The notes beneath the pieces were generated by a model. The model was not told the DNA's origin. It was given only the letters and a program-made list of their open reading frames with translations, and searched no databases. Positions 25,419 to 34,554 of a stretch of 64,000 nt of DNA are shown piece after piece (the first letter of the stretch is position 1; each line of letters opens with the position of its first letter). Origin of the DNA: Acetobacteraceae bacterium (GTDB taxonomy: Bacteria; Pseudomonadota; Alphaproteobacteria; Acetobacterales; Acetobacteraceae); contig CANJJS010000007.1 of NCBI GenBank assembly GCA_947474705.1, forward strand, positions 1 through 64,000, read 5' to 3'. The translations under genes and the position numbers were made by a program.

Positions 25419-26728
25419 AGGCCCAGCCGGAGGTTCAGCATCGTCAGATCGCGGGTGTAATCGCCCGCCACGCCGCCCGCCGGCAAACGGATGTTCCGCA
25501 CGTCCGCCCGGTCGTAGGTCAGCGACAGCCGCCACCGCCGGTCGATGGTCCAGGTCGCCCCCATCCCCATCGCCAGCCCCAGTTGCTGCCCGCCACCCCG
25601 CGTATACGCCGAGTGGCGCAGCGAGACGGACGCGCTCAGCAGCACGTTGCGCAGATACTCGTGATCCAGGGTCAACGCCGCGCTGGTATAGGTGAAGCTC
25701 GACAGGCCCGACTGCGCCGCGTCCTCGACCCCCCGGACCGCGCTGGCCCGGATCGTGGTCAGTCCCGTCGGCGACCAGGCCGCGTCGGCTTCCAAAATCC
25801 CGGTCGTCGTCGGCGGCACGACGGGGGAGGCGGACTCGCGATATTCCACCCCGCCCAGCACCCGATACCGCCACAAGGCGCTGGGCGTGTAATCCAGCCC
25901 CGCCATGCTCCGCCAGGCGACGGAGTTGTTCGACGCCTGGCCCGGCACCGGCCGGTCGTAGCGCGTGTCCAGCACCTCGCCGGACACCAGCAGATCGCGG
26001 CCCGGCAGCCAGGACCAGCGCAGCGTCAGCGTGCCGCGTGCGGTCGTGCGGTCGCGCGTGCTCTGCGGCGTGGGCACGCCCGCCACCGTGGTGTCGCCGA
26101 ACCGCCAGCGATTGAGTTCGAAGGCCGGCGTGGCCGTCAGCCGCCCGAACGCGGCGGCATAGGCCGCGCGCAGATTGGCGACCCGGAACGCCACGGGCCT
26201 GTCGGACGGCAAGGCGTCCAGTTCCGTCCGGTCCTGGTGGCGCGACAGATACCCGGCCCCAAGCGTCAGCTTGTCGCGCCCGATCGGCATCGTCCCGCCC
26301 AGAAACACCGCGCCATCGGTCCGGTTCTGGGCTGGCGCGCCGAGATAGCGGACATCGTCGGCGGAGGCGAAGAACCCCACATCGACCCCCGCCCGCGCGA
26401 TCCCCGCGAGCACCGAGGGACTGGCCGATGTCCGCCAGGCCCCCCGGCGGCCCGCGCCGCCGAAAATATTGTCGTCGTAGCCGAACCCCAGCCCCAACGC
26501 GGGACGGATCGTCAGGGTCTCCATCCGAATGCCCAGGGGATCGTATTCCGGATGCAACCGCGATCGCACGGTCACCCCCGGCGCCGCGCCATAACCCGGC
26601 ACGCCCTCCGGAAACACCGATCCGATCGGTTGCGCCCGCGCGGCGGGGATGACGCTCAGCACCAAGGCGGCGATATGGCCCCAGGGCACACGGCGGAAAA
26701 ACGGGCGGAGAAAAAATCCGGTTCGCAT
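25415..26728 (-). CDS. Outer-membrane beta-barrel protein, exopolysaccharide-associated
   Basis: A 437-residue protein with a signal peptide (MRTGFFLRPFF to ARAQ, about 32 residues). A long run of alternating-pattern strands follows: YDDNIFG near 75-81, then repeated LSRHQDRT, WSWLPGRDLL and LRHSAYT segments ending in a terminal LNLRLGL. This matches the BBP2-type barrel family found in polysaccharide export clusters. Its stop overlaps the WecG/TagA-type start by 4 bp, and a NodT-type lipoprotein gene lies 48 bp upstream on the same strand. The likely role is passage of a polysaccharide through the outer membrane (inference). Confidence 0.75.
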   Translation of the reverse strand: MRTGFFLRPFFRRVPWGHIAALVLSVIPAARAQPIGSVFPEGVPGYGAAPGVTVRSRLHPEYDPLGIRMETLTIRPALGLGFGYDDNIFGGAGRRGAWRTSASPSVLAGIARAGVDVGFFASADDVRYLGAPAQNRTDGAVFLGGTMPIGRDKLTLGAGYLSRHQDRTELDALPSDRPVAFRVANLRAAYAAAFGRLTATPAFELNRWRFGDTTVAGVPTPQSTRDRTTARGTLTLRWSWLPGRDLLVSGEVLDTRYDRPVPGQASNNSVAWRSMAGLDYTPSALWRYRVLGGVEYRESASPVVPPTTTGILEADAAWSPTGLTTIRASAVRGVEDAAQSGLSSFTYTSAALTLDHEYLRNVLLSASVSLRHSAYTRGGGQQLGLAMGMGATWTIDRRWRLSLTYDRADVRNIRLPAGGVAGDYTRDLTMLNLRLGL

Positions 26729-26776
26729 ACGCCCAAATGCTGATCCGGACGGATGAACAAGCCGTGAAGATTTCCG

Positions 26777-28297
26777 TTAAGACGCGCGTTTTTGCGGCGA
26801 AACCCGCGTGTCCGGCAGGTCCGCCTCCCACCCGCCGCCCAGCGCCTTATAAAGGACCACCAGGTTGGACGAGACGGCGGTGATGCTGTCCGCCAGCAAC
26901 AACTCGTTCGCCAGCAAATTGCGCTGCGCGTCCAGTACGGTCAGGAAGTCCGTCACCCCCTGCGCGTAGCGCGCCCGCGACAACTCCAGCGCCCGCCGGT
27001 TCTCCGCCACCGCGTCCGCCAGCCGCTGCCGCCGCGTCTGCTCGGACCGGTACGCGGTCAGCGCGTTGTCGACCTCGTGCAGCGCGCTCAGCACGGTTTT
27101 TTGGTAGGCGAGGGCGGCTTCCTTCTGCCGCGCCTCGGTCAACCGCAACTGCGCCCGCAACTGCCCCGCCTCGAACAGCGGGATCGTCAGGCCGGGCCCG
27201 GTCGCGAACTGCCGCGCGCCCAGATCGAACAGCTTGTGGAACTGGGTGGATTGCAGCCCCATGCTGCCCACCAGCCGGAACGAGGGGAAGAACGCCGCCT
27301 TGGCGACGCCGATTTCCGCGGTCGCGGCATGCAGGCTCGCTTCCGCCTGACGGATGTCGGGCCGGCGCCGGGCCAGGTCGGAGGGCAGCCCGATCGGCAC
27401 CCTTGGCGGCACCGGCGGCACCGCCCGGGGAAACGCCAGCTCCGCCCGCAACCCGCCGGGCGGCATGCCCACCAGCAACGACAAGGCGTTGATCAACTGT
27501 CCCTCTTGCTGTTCCAGCGCCGGAATGCGCGCCAACACGGTGTTGAGCTGCGACGACGCCGTCGCCACGTCCAGATTGGTCGTCACCCCGCCCGCCGCCC
27601 GCTGCTGCGTCAGCTTCAAACTGTCGCGCGCGATCTGGGCGTTCTCCCGCGCGATCCGCAACTGCGTCTGCACCCCGCGCAACACGATGTAATCGCGCGC
27701 CACCTCCGCCAAACTCGCCAGCAGCAAACCCCGCCGCGTCTCCTCCGACGCCCGCGTCGTGGCACCCGCCGCTTCCAGATTCCGGCGCAGCTTGCCCCAA
27801 AGATCGATCTCCCAGGAGGCATCGAAGCCGATCTGATAGACATCGAACTCCGACAGAGTCCGCGTCCCCGTCGCCCCGGCGGTGCTGCCATTGGTGCCGT
27901 TGGCCCCCAGCGCGTTGGCGTTCACCCCGAACTGGCCGAAGTTGGACGCCTTCTGCCGCGTATAGGACGTGCTGGCGTTCATCCCCGGCATCCCCAGCGC
28001 GCGGGCGGCATCGACATGCGCCCGCGACTGTTCGATCCGCATCGCCGAGATCGCCAGATCGGGATTTTCCGTCGCCACCCGCGCCGCAAGCGCCGTCAGC
28101 TTCGCGTCTCTGAACAAGGTCCACCACGCCGGATCGATCGGCGCCTCGGTGGTTTCGCTCAGCGGCGCGCGAGCTTTGCCGTTCCCGAACCAACTCCCCG
28201 GCCCGTTCCAGCCGGGCGAGGCGAAGTCGGGCCCAAGAGTGACACAGCCCGTCAGCAGGACGGTCAGGACCGGAAGGAAGCGATACGGACGGATCAT
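26777..28297 (-). CDS. NodT-family outer-membrane efflux lipoprotein
   Basis: A 506-residue TolC-like channel with a lipoprotein signal: MIRPYRFLPVLTVLLTGC, Cys18 to be lipidated. Typical landmarks are PAWWTLFRDAKLTAL, NPDLAISAMRIEQSRAHVDAA, SWEIDLWGKLRRNLEAA, GLPSDLARRRPDIRQAEASLHAATAEIGVAKAAFFP (family core) and the repeat half near RAQLRLTEARQKEAAL. Each supports an RND or similar efflux outer channel. No periplasmic adaptor or inner-membrane pump lies in the window, so it is an orphan or serves the polysaccharide genes downstream. The ATG at 28297 is the start nearest the signal; the longer frame is antisense to the amidase. Confidence 0.87.
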   Translation of the reverse strand: MIRPYRFLPVLTVLLTGCVTLGPDFASPGWNGPGSWFGNGKARAPLSETTEAPIDPAWWTLFRDAKLTALAARVATENPDLAISAMRIEQSRAHVDAARALGMPGMNASTSYTRQKASNFGQFGVNANALGANGTNGSTAGATGTRTLSEFDVYQIGFDASWEIDLWGKLRRNLEAAGATTRASEETRRGLLLASLAEVARDYIVLRGVQTQLRIARENAQIARDSLKLTQQRAAGGVTTNLDVATASSQLNTVLARIPALEQQEGQLINALSLLVGMPPGGLRAELAFPRAVPPVPPRVPIGLPSDLARRRPDIRQAEASLHAATAEIGVAKAAFFPSFRLVGSMGLQSTQFHKLFDLGARQFATGPGLTIPLFEAGQLRAQLRLTEARQKEAALAYQKTVLSALHEVDNALTAYRSEQTRRQRLADAVAENRRALELSRARYAQGVTDFLTVLDAQRNLLANELLLADSITAVSSNLVVLYKALGGGWEADLPDTRVSPQKRAS

Positions 28298-28363
28298 GAA
28301 GCCCGGCTTGCACGACGAGGCGCGATCGCGCAAGCGTTCGTCGCGAACCGAGGGAGACCATTC

Positions 28364-29809
28364 ATGAGCCAGGACCTGATCCGGATGACGGCCACGGAAG
28401 CCGTCGCGCGCCTGCGCAAAGGCGAAATCTCGCCCCTGGAGCTGATCGACGCCTCCGAAGCCCGTATCGCCGCCGTCGAACCGGCCGTGAACGCCCTGCC
28501 CACGCTCTGCTTCGAACGCGCCCGCGACCATGCCAAACGCCTGATGAAAACCCGCTATCCCCTGGAAGCCAACGAACCGGGCTGGCTGGGCGGTCTGCCC
28601 ATTTCCATTAAAGACCTCACCGACGTCGCGGGCGTGCGCACCACCTATGGCTCGCCCTTGTTCCGCGACCACGTGCCCACGAAATCGCACCCGTTGGTTG
28701 AGCGTATCGAACGCCTTGGCGGCATCGTCGTCGCCAAATCCAACACCCCCGAATTCGGCGCGGGCGGCTCCACTTTCAACGAAGTCTTCGGCCGCACCCG
28801 CAACCCCTGGAACACCTCTCTCACGTCCGGCGGCTCCACCGGCGGCGGCGCCGTCTCCGTCGCCACCGGCGAGGTCTGGCTGGCGCAAGGCACCGATCAC
28901 GGCGGCTCCCTGCGGCGGCCCGGTACCTATTGCTCCGTGGTGGGACTGCGGCCCTCGCCCGGACGCGTGACCCGGGGCACGGCGGCCAACCTGTTCTCGC
29001 CCTTGTCGGTGCAGGGACCGATGGCCCGGAACATCCCGGATCTCGCGCTGTTTCTCGACACCATGGCCGGCTGGTGCCCGCGCGACCCCCTGACCTTCGA
29101 CGCCCCCGCGGACTCCTTCGTCTCCGCGCTGGGCCGCGCCGCCCCCCCGAAACGCGTCGCCTTCAGCCCCGATTACAACGGCCGCATTCTGGTCGAACGC
29201 GAAACCCGCGCCATCTGCGAGGCTGCCGTGCGCCGCTTCGAGGAACTGGGCTGCGAAGTGGAAGAATTCGCCCCCGATCTCGGCGGCATCGAGGAAGCCT
29301 TCATGATCCTGCGATCGCAACATTTCGTCGTCGATCGCGAACTGCAATTGCGCGACCACCGCGACATGCTGAAACCCGATATCGTCTGGAACACCGAAAA
29401 AGGCCTCGCCCAGTCTCCCTCCCAACTCGCCTGGGCCGAACGCGAACGCGCCGCCTTCTACCGCCGCGTGACCGAAATGTTCGAACGTTACGATGTCTTC
29501 GTTACCCCCAGCGCCGGAACCCCCGCCTTCGACGTGAACCGTACCCATCCCGAAACCATCGATGGGGTGAAACTCGCGAATTACATGGGCGGGTCGATGC
29601 TGAACGCCGCCATGACCATGGCGAGCTGCGCCGCCGTCGCCGTCCCCGCCGGCTTCGACCGCTTCGGCCGCCCCGTCGGCCTGCAAATCGCCGCGCCCCC
29701 GAGACAGGAAGCGCGTGCTTTGGCCGCGGGAATGTTCCTGGAACGCCTGACCGGCCTCGATAAGGCCGTGCCGATCGATCCCCGCGCGGGCGAGGTGCCC
29801 GTGGGGTGA
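28364..29809 (+). CDS. Amidase-signature family hydrolase
   Basis: A 481-residue amidase of the Ser-cisSer-Lys type. Lys83 is in GLPISIKDLTD, cis-Ser158 in TSGGSTGGGA and the nucleophile Ser182 in DHGGSLRRPG. GGSLRRP replaces the commoner GGSIRIP. AGGGAGACC precedes the ATG. It is divergent from the NodT-type gene with a 66-bp gap containing the palindrome GCGCGATCGCGC. Amidases of this type hydrolyse amides, carbamates or aryl acyl-amides; the substrate is unknown. A second amidase lies at 33160. Confidence 0.88.
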   Translation: MSQDLIRMTATEAVARLRKGEISPLELIDASEARIAAVEPAVNALPTLCFERARDHAKRLMKTRYPLEANEPGWLGGLPISIKDLTDVAGVRTTYGSPLFRDHVPTKSHPLVERIERLGGIVVAKSNTPEFGAGGSTFNEVFGRTRNPWNTSLTSGGSTGGGAVSVATGEVWLAQGTDHGGSLRRPGTYCSVVGLRPSPGRVTRGTAANLFSPLSVQGPMARNIPDLALFLDTMAGWCPRDPLTFDAPADSFVSALGRAAPPKRVAFSPDYNGRILVERETRAICEAAVRRFEELGCEVEEFAPDLGGIEEAFMILRSQHFVVDRELQLRDHRDMLKPDIVWNTEKGLAQSPSQLAWAERERAAFYRRVTEMFERYDVFVTPSAGTPAFDVNRTHPETIDGVKLANYMGGSMLNAAMTMASCAAVAVPAGFDRFGRPVGLQIAAPPRQEARALAAGMFLERLTGLDKAVPIDPRAGEVPVG

Positions 29810-30183
29810 AGGTGTTTACGGGTTGGTAAGGCTTCGCCGCCAAACTCTCTCCATCGTTGATCCTCACCGGTGGATGATATACGGGGCGCGCCGACGAATT
29901 CGAATGGGACGACCGCGAGGCCGCGCGAAACCCGGCGCCGCCGCCGAAGCCCGGCTGCGCGACATAAGCCGCGACCCCGCCATCGCCTGATACGCCGGGT
30001 TTCGTCGAGGCCGCCGCTGGCCTTGCGAGTCAGCGGTCTCCCAGTTACCGTAATCGCGATTTGCGGGGCATCGGGCGGATTTGAACGGACCGGGCGCTCG
30101 CCTTGCGGACAGCGTTTCGATCGGGTTGTCTTCGATCTGAGAGTGATCGACGGCGGTTCGCAATCGCGGACACAGGGGGAACA
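29810..30183. other. Gene-free interval
   Basis: 374 bp between the amidase and the PEP-CTERM gene. It should hold the promoter of the latter. I see no RNA gene or convincing coding sequence. One stretch, FEWDDREAARN in translation at about 29897-29929, faintly recalls the start of BrnT-type toxins but no core follows. Confidence 0.4.
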
Positions 30184-30915
30184 ATGACCGACGCAACCAT
30201 GTGCCGAGCCCGTGTCGCGGCTTTTTGTTTTTTCCTGGCCTGTGGCGCGGCGGCGCCCGCCGGCGCGACCGTGGTGAACGGAACATTCGCCGGTGTCGTC
30301 ACCACGCAAAGCGGCGACGCCGACGCGTTGTTCGGCACCACCGGCGGCATCGCCGGCCAGCCGGTCCTGGGGTCGTTTAGTTACGATACCGATCGTTTCC
30401 ACGCGCCATACCCGGGCAGCAACAGTTTCGGCCGGGGGTGGGACTCCACCGACGGTTCGATGGACCCCGCCACGGTTCAGATAAACATGACCATAAATGG
30501 TGTGCTTTTGCAATATACGGGGCTTTACTATAACGATTTGATCGTTGTGCATGGATGCCCAGGGACACCGGGTTGCGGATCTTGGCCTTATAATGACTGG
30601 AGACAGTTGTTTTCGGTGGCCAGCGAAAACAACGTGCCGCAGGGCGCCAACGCCGCCCAAATCAACCTGGGCATGTTGGACAACTCCGCAGATCTGACAA
30701 ACGCCGCACTCGACCCCGCCGGTCCGTTCAATCTTCAGGCCGCGCAAATCGAGAGCAATGCCGCGAACTGGTGGCTGCCGGGTCAGGCGGAACCCGTCAC
30801 CTGGAATTTCCATATATCCAGTATTTCCGTTCCGGAACCCGCCGGGGCCGGCTTGCTGGCCACCGCGCTTCTGGGCCTCGCCGCCGCGCGGCGGCGGCGC
30901 ACCGGCTCCGCCTGA
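30184..30915 (+). CDS. PEP-CTERM sorted exported protein
   Basis: A 243-residue exported protein. The N-terminus is hydrophobic (ARVAAFCFFLACGAAAPAGA, cleaved near residue 30). The C-terminus is a PEP-CTERM sorting signal: VPEP at 216-219, a hydrophobic helix (AGAGLLATALLGLAAA) and RRRR. Such proteins are cut by an exosortase (EpsH/XrtA type) and handed to the surface, usually with exopolysaccharide. The middle has no family I recognise; two cysteines (GCPGTPGCG) could pair. AGGGGG lies before the ATG. No exosortase is in the window. The base composition of 30480-30620 is lower in GC than its surroundings. Confidence 0.8.
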   Translation: MTDATMCRARVAAFCFFLACGAAAPAGATVVNGTFAGVVTTQSGDADALFGTTGGIAGQPVLGSFSYDTDRFHAPYPGSNSFGRGWDSTDGSMDPATVQINMTINGVLLQYTGLYYNDLIVVHGCPGTPGCGSWPYNDWRQLFSVASENNVPQGANAAQINLGMLDNSADLTNAALDPAGPFNLQAAQIESNAANWWLPGQAEPVTWNFHISSISVPEPAGAGLLATALLGLAAARRRRTGSA

Positions 30916-30964
30916 CGAGATCGCCGCGGCCGGGGCATCGCCACCGGCCGCGGCGACCCGCGCT

Positions 30965-32176
30965 TCAGTCCACCAACGCCTGATACGTAAGAACCCGCAA
31001 CTCCCGCCGGATCGGATACGTCGACGACGGCATCAACTGCGTCAGCATCAGCACCGCCATATCCTCCGCCGGATCGATCCAGAACGCGGTGCTGGCCGCG
31101 CCCCCCCAGGCATACTCGCCCGGCGTGCCCAGGATCTGCGCTTTCGCCGGATCGAGCATGACCGAAAACCCAAGCCCAAACCCGATCCCGACATAAGACG
31201 ATTCCGAAAACCGCGCCTGCCCCATGTCGCCCATGTCGCCGCGCAGATGATTGGCCGTCATCAACTCCACCGTTTTGCGGCCCAGCAGCCGCGTGCCCGC
31301 CAACTCGCCCTTGTTCAGCATCATCTGGCAGAAATGGAGATAATCCACCGCGGTCGAGACCAGCCCGCCACCGCCGCCCTTGATCCGGTCCGGATTGGCG
31401 AACAGGCTTTTCTGGGGATCGTCGATAAGCATCAACGCCCCATCCGGCCCGCGCGCGTAATTCGCCGCCAGCCGCGGAAGTTTCGCCGCCGGCACGTGGA
31501 ATTCCGTGTCCACCATCCCCAGTGGCCCCGTCACCCGCTCCCGCATGAACCGGTCGAACGGCATGCCAGAGATCGTCGCCACCAAATGCCCCAGCACATC
31601 CGTCGCGATACTGTAATTCCACGCGCTGCCCGGCTGCGCCAGCAACGGAATGCCCGCCGCGATCTCCACCACCTCGCCCAGCGATTTGTTCGACGCCACG
31701 AAATCCACCCCGCGCTCCCGATACGCGGCATCCACCGGAGTCGATTCCATGAACCCATAGGTCAGGCCCGACGTATGGCTCAGCAAATCCCGAAACGTGA
31801 TGTCCCGTTCGGCGGGAACGGTTTCCATTTTCCCCCGCGCCCCGCCCGCGTAAACCCGCATATTGGCGAAGCACGGCAAAAACCGCGCGATCGAATCGTC
31901 AAGCTGAAAATGCCCCTCCTCGTACAGCATCATGATCGCGACCGACGTCAACGGCTTCGTCATCGAATAAAACCGGAAGATCGTATCCGCCGCCATCGGT
32001 TTCCCGCGCGCCACATCCGCCATCCCGCATATATTGAAATGCGCGAGTTGCCCCCGCCGAATCACCGCCGTGGCGATCCCCGCCAGCTTCCCGTCGTCCA
32101 CCAGCCGCTTCGCCCAATCGTTCACCCGCGCCAGCCGCGCGGACGACAACCCAACCTCTTCCGGTTTCGCGTCCAT
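30965..32176 (-). CDS. Serine hydrolase of the class C beta-lactamase/esterase fold
   Basis: A 403-residue penicillin-binding-protein-like hydrolase. The SxxK motif is SMTK (Ser71, Lys74), the tyrosine motif lies in NYSIATDVLG, and a GGGGLVST segment follows. EstB-type esterases have the same layout, and the YS-x-x-DVLG form is more typical of esterases or transesterases than of lactamases. GGGAG lies 8 bp before the ATG at 32176; a TTG two codons upstream is less likely. It follows the deacetylase by 15 bp on the same strand, so the two are probably co-expressed. Confidence 0.85.
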   Translation of the reverse strand: MDAKPEEVGLSSARLARVNDWAKRLVDDGKLAGIATAVIRRGQLAHFNICGMADVARGKPMAADTIFRFYSMTKPLTSVAIMMLYEEGHFQLDDSIARFLPCFANMRVYAGGARGKMETVPAERDITFRDLLSHTSGLTYGFMESTPVDAAYRERGVDFVASNKSLGEVVEIAAGIPLLAQPGSAWNYSIATDVLGHLVATISGMPFDRFMRERVTGPLGMVDTEFHVPAAKLPRLAANYARGPDGALMLIDDPQKSLFANPDRIKGGGGGLVSTAVDYLHFCQMMLNKGELAGTRLLGRKTVELMTANHLRGDMGDMGQARFSESSYVGIGFGLGFSVMLDPAKAQILGTPGEYAWGGAASTAFWIDPAEDMAVLMLTQLMPSSTYPIRRELRVLTYQALVD

Positions 32177-32191
32177 GTCCAAAACTCCCCC

Positions 32192-33088
32192 TTATTTCGC
32201 CGAATGATCGCGGCACCATTCCGCGACCTGAGCATGCGTCGCGAACCAGCACCCGCCCTTGGCTTTCATATGCCGGATCAACCGTTCCAGCACCGGCATC
32301 CGCGACCGGTGCCCCGTGATATGCGGATGCATCGTCAGCAAGAACAGCCCGCCTTCGTCCCACGCCCCATCGAACTCCGCCTTGAAGATTTCCTCCACCG
32401 CGGAAGGCGCCGTATACGGCCGCAACCCAGAGAAACGGACGAAATTGAAATACACCGCGTCGTCGCGAATCCATTCCGGTGGCAATTCGATAATCCCGGT
32501 GGGCACGTCCTGGTCCAGCAATTCATAGGGATCGTCGTCCGCCATCAACGAACTGTCGTACAACAGCCCCATCTCCTTGACGATATCCAGCGTATCGACC
32601 GAAAAATCCCAGCTCGCGGTACGAATTCCCACGGGATCGCGCCCCGCCAGCACATCCCGCGCCCGGAACGTCAGATCGCGCTCGGCGCCCGGCGGCAAGG
32701 TCGTGTTCGCCTCGTGAATCCACGAGTGGATCCCGATCTCGTGCCCATCGTCCGCCAAAGCCCGAACCTCGTCCGGATGCAGCAGCGCCGCGACCGCCGG
32801 ATAATAAAAACTGACCGGAATCGATTCGCGTTCCATCAACGCCCGTATCCGCGGCACCGCCCGCCGGCCGCCATACTGGCCCTGGCTGATCCGCATCGGA
32901 CTCTCGTCGCCATCGCGCAACGGCGTCGTTTCGTGATCCGAGTCGAAACTCAACGCCACCGCGCAACGCGCGCCATCGGGCCAATGCGTCGGCGCCATCG
33001 ACCGCCCGGCCCGCGCGCGCCCCACGATTTTCCGCCATGTCTCCTCCGGCCATTGCCAGGGCTCGCCATCCGGGTGCTTCGCGGTCAT
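32192..33088 (-). CDS. Polysaccharide deacetylase-family (NodB-like) hydrolase
   Basis: A 298-residue carbohydrate esterase 4-type metal hydrolase. Motif 1 is FDSDHE (Asp49, Asp51) and motif 2 is HSWIH (His121, His125), giving the Asp-His-His metal site. The motif near RTASWDFS fits motif 3. The Asp-x-Asp-His-Glu form of motif 1 is common in family members related to PuuE and imidase-like enzymes, which act on cyclic amides rather than chitin. No signal peptide is visible, so a cytoplasmic small-molecule substrate is plausible. It heads a two-gene unit with the beta-lactamase-fold protein and is divergent from an amidase. Confidence 0.82.
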   Translation of the reverse strand: MTAKHPDGEPWQWPEETWRKIVGRARAGRSMAPTHWPDGARCAVALSFDSDHETTPLRDGDESPMRISQGQYGGRRAVPRIRALMERESIPVSFYYPAVAALLHPDEVRALADDGHEIGIHSWIHEANTTLPPGAERDLTFRARDVLAGRDPVGIRTASWDFSVDTLDIVKEMGLLYDSSLMADDDPYELLDQDVPTGIIELPPEWIRDDAVYFNFVRFSGLRPYTAPSAVEEIFKAEFDGAWDEGGLFLLTMHPHITGHRSRMPVLERLIRHMKAKGGCWFATHAQVAEWCRDHSAK

Positions 33089-33159
33089 GAGAGGGGTTCC
33101 CTTCGCCTGTTGCCTCCGACATCGTGCCCGCGAAACACCCCAAAGGGAAAGTGCCCCTC

Positions 33160-34554
33160 ATGTCCGACACCGACATCGCGCGCCTGTCCGCCGAGGCGAT
33201 GCTGGCCGCCTTCGCCCGCCGCCGCCTGACCCCGGTCGATGTCCTCCAGGCCGTGACCGAACGAGTCGTCCGCCTGAATCCCGCCCTGAACGCCTTCGTC
33301 GCGATGAACCCAAAAGCCCTGGAAGCCGCCGGGGCGAGCGCCATGCGCTGGCGCGCGGGACGCCCCATCGGACCCCTCGACGGCGTGCCCGTGACGGTGA
33401 AGGACCTCGTCGATGTCGCCGGTTTCCCGACGCGGCGCGGCAGCCGCACGACCCCCACAGCCCCCGTGCCCGATGACGCCCCCATGGTCGCCAGCCTGAA
33501 GGCCGCGGGCGCGGTCATCCTCGGAAAAACCACCACCACCGAATTCGGCTGGAAATCCCCTGGCGACTGCCCGCTGAACGGCATCACCCGTAACCCATGG
33601 CATTCCGATTATTCGCCCGGCGGCTCCTCCTCCGGCGCCGGCGCGGCGGGCGCGGCGGGCTTCGGACCATTGCATATCGGCACCGACGCGGGCGGCTCCG
33701 TCCGCATCCCCGCCGCCTGGTGCGGCCTCGTCGGCCTGAAACCCACCTACGGCCGCATTCCGCAATGGCCCGCCAGCGCCTTTGCCTCCGTCGCCTGCGC
33801 GGGCCCCATGACCCGTACCGTGCGCGACAACGCCCTGATGTTCTCCGTCATGGCGCAACCCGACATCCGCGATCCCTTCTGCCTCCCCAGCGACAACCGC
33901 GACTGGCGCGAGACCATCGAGGACGGAGTCGCCGGTCTCACCGTCGGCATCCTGCGCCGGCCCGGCTTCGACGCCCCCGTGGACGCGGACGGACGCGACG
34001 CCGTGACACAGGCCGCCGCGCTGCTCGCCGCCGCCGGTGCCCATGTCGAGGAAATCTCTCCCGATCTGCCCGACGCCAGCACCGTCTTCTCTCGCGTCTG
34101 GGGCGCGTCCTTGTCCCGCCTCCTCGCCGCGACGCCCACCCAACTCGCCGGCCTCCTGGACCCCGGCATCCACGAGGTCGCCGCCGCCTTGGGCGGCATG
34201 ACCGCCGTCGAATTCATGGACGCCGAGGCCCTGCGCGCCCAACTCGGCCACCTCATGGGCCAGTTGCACCAAACCCACGATCTCCTACTCTGCCCCACCG
34301 TACCCGAAGGCCCACCCCTGGCCGACGCCCCAACCGCCGACCCCGTCCGCTCCCTCAACACCTGCTGGGCGCCCTGGACCTACCTCTTCAACCTCAGCCG
34401 CCAGCCCGCGATTTCCGTCCCGATGGGCCTCCGCCAAGACGGTCTGCCCAACTCGGTCCAAATCGCGGCGGCACAGTTCCGCGACGATTTGGTGCTGCGC
34501 GCGGCCCGTACTATCGAACTGGCGGCGCCATTCCCCCTCGCCGAGCCGGGCTGA
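33160..34554 (+). CDS. Amidase-signature family hydrolase
   Basis: A 464-residue amidase. Lys81 is in GVPVTVKDLVD, cis-Ser156 in PGGSSSGAG and nucleophile Ser180 in DAGGSVRIPA. These match the family well. The ATG at 33160 is preferred over GTG at 33124 because of AAAGGGA upstream and the usual start MSDTDIARLSA. Its last 44 bp overlap the end of the convergent glycosyltransferase at 34511. The nearby deacetylase-type and amidase genes together suggest breakdown of amide- or imide-containing compounds. Confidence 0.88.
   Translation: MSDTDIARLSAEAMLAAFARRRLTPVDVLQAVTERVVRLNPALNAFVAMNPKALEAAGASAMRWRAGRPIGPLDGVPVTVKDLVDVAGFPTRRGSRTTPTAPVPDDAPMVASLKAAGAVILGKTTTTEFGWKSPGDCPLNGITRNPWHSDYSPGGSSSGAGAAGAAGFGPLHIGTDAGGSVRIPAAWCGLVGLKPTYGRIPQWPASAFASVACAGPMTRTVRDNALMFSVMAQPDIRDPFCLPSDNRDWRETIEDGVAGLTVGILRRPGFDAPVDADGRDAVTQAAALLAAAGAHVEEISPDLPDASTVFSRVWGASLSRLLAATPTQLAGLLDPGIHEVAAALGGMTAVEFMDAEALRAQLGHLMGQLHQTHDLLLCPTVPEGPPLADAPTADPVRSLNTCWAPWTYLFNLSRQPAISVPMGLRQDGLPNSVQIAAAQFRDDLVLRAARTIELAAPFPLAEPG

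Noticed and set aside
25419..26831. Upstream extension of the WecG/TagA-type gene
   Set aside because: The extension is out of frame with, and shadows, the beta-barrel gene. The GTG at 25418 overlapping its stop is the better start.
28320..28331. GCGCGATCGCGC palindrome between the NodT-type gene and the amidase as an operator
   Set aside because: A 12-bp palindrome made of the common CGATCG core is expected often at this GC content; no second site supports it.
26792..28363. Open frame ahead of the amidase, antisense to the NodT-type gene
   Set aside because: It is arginine- and glutamine-rich and unlike any family; the lipoprotein on the other strand has full homology. The amidase starts at 28364.
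29897..29990. Remnant of a BrnT-like toxin gene
   Set aside because: Only about ten residues (FEWDDREAARN) look alike; the conserved His and downstream core are absent and no antitoxin gene follows.
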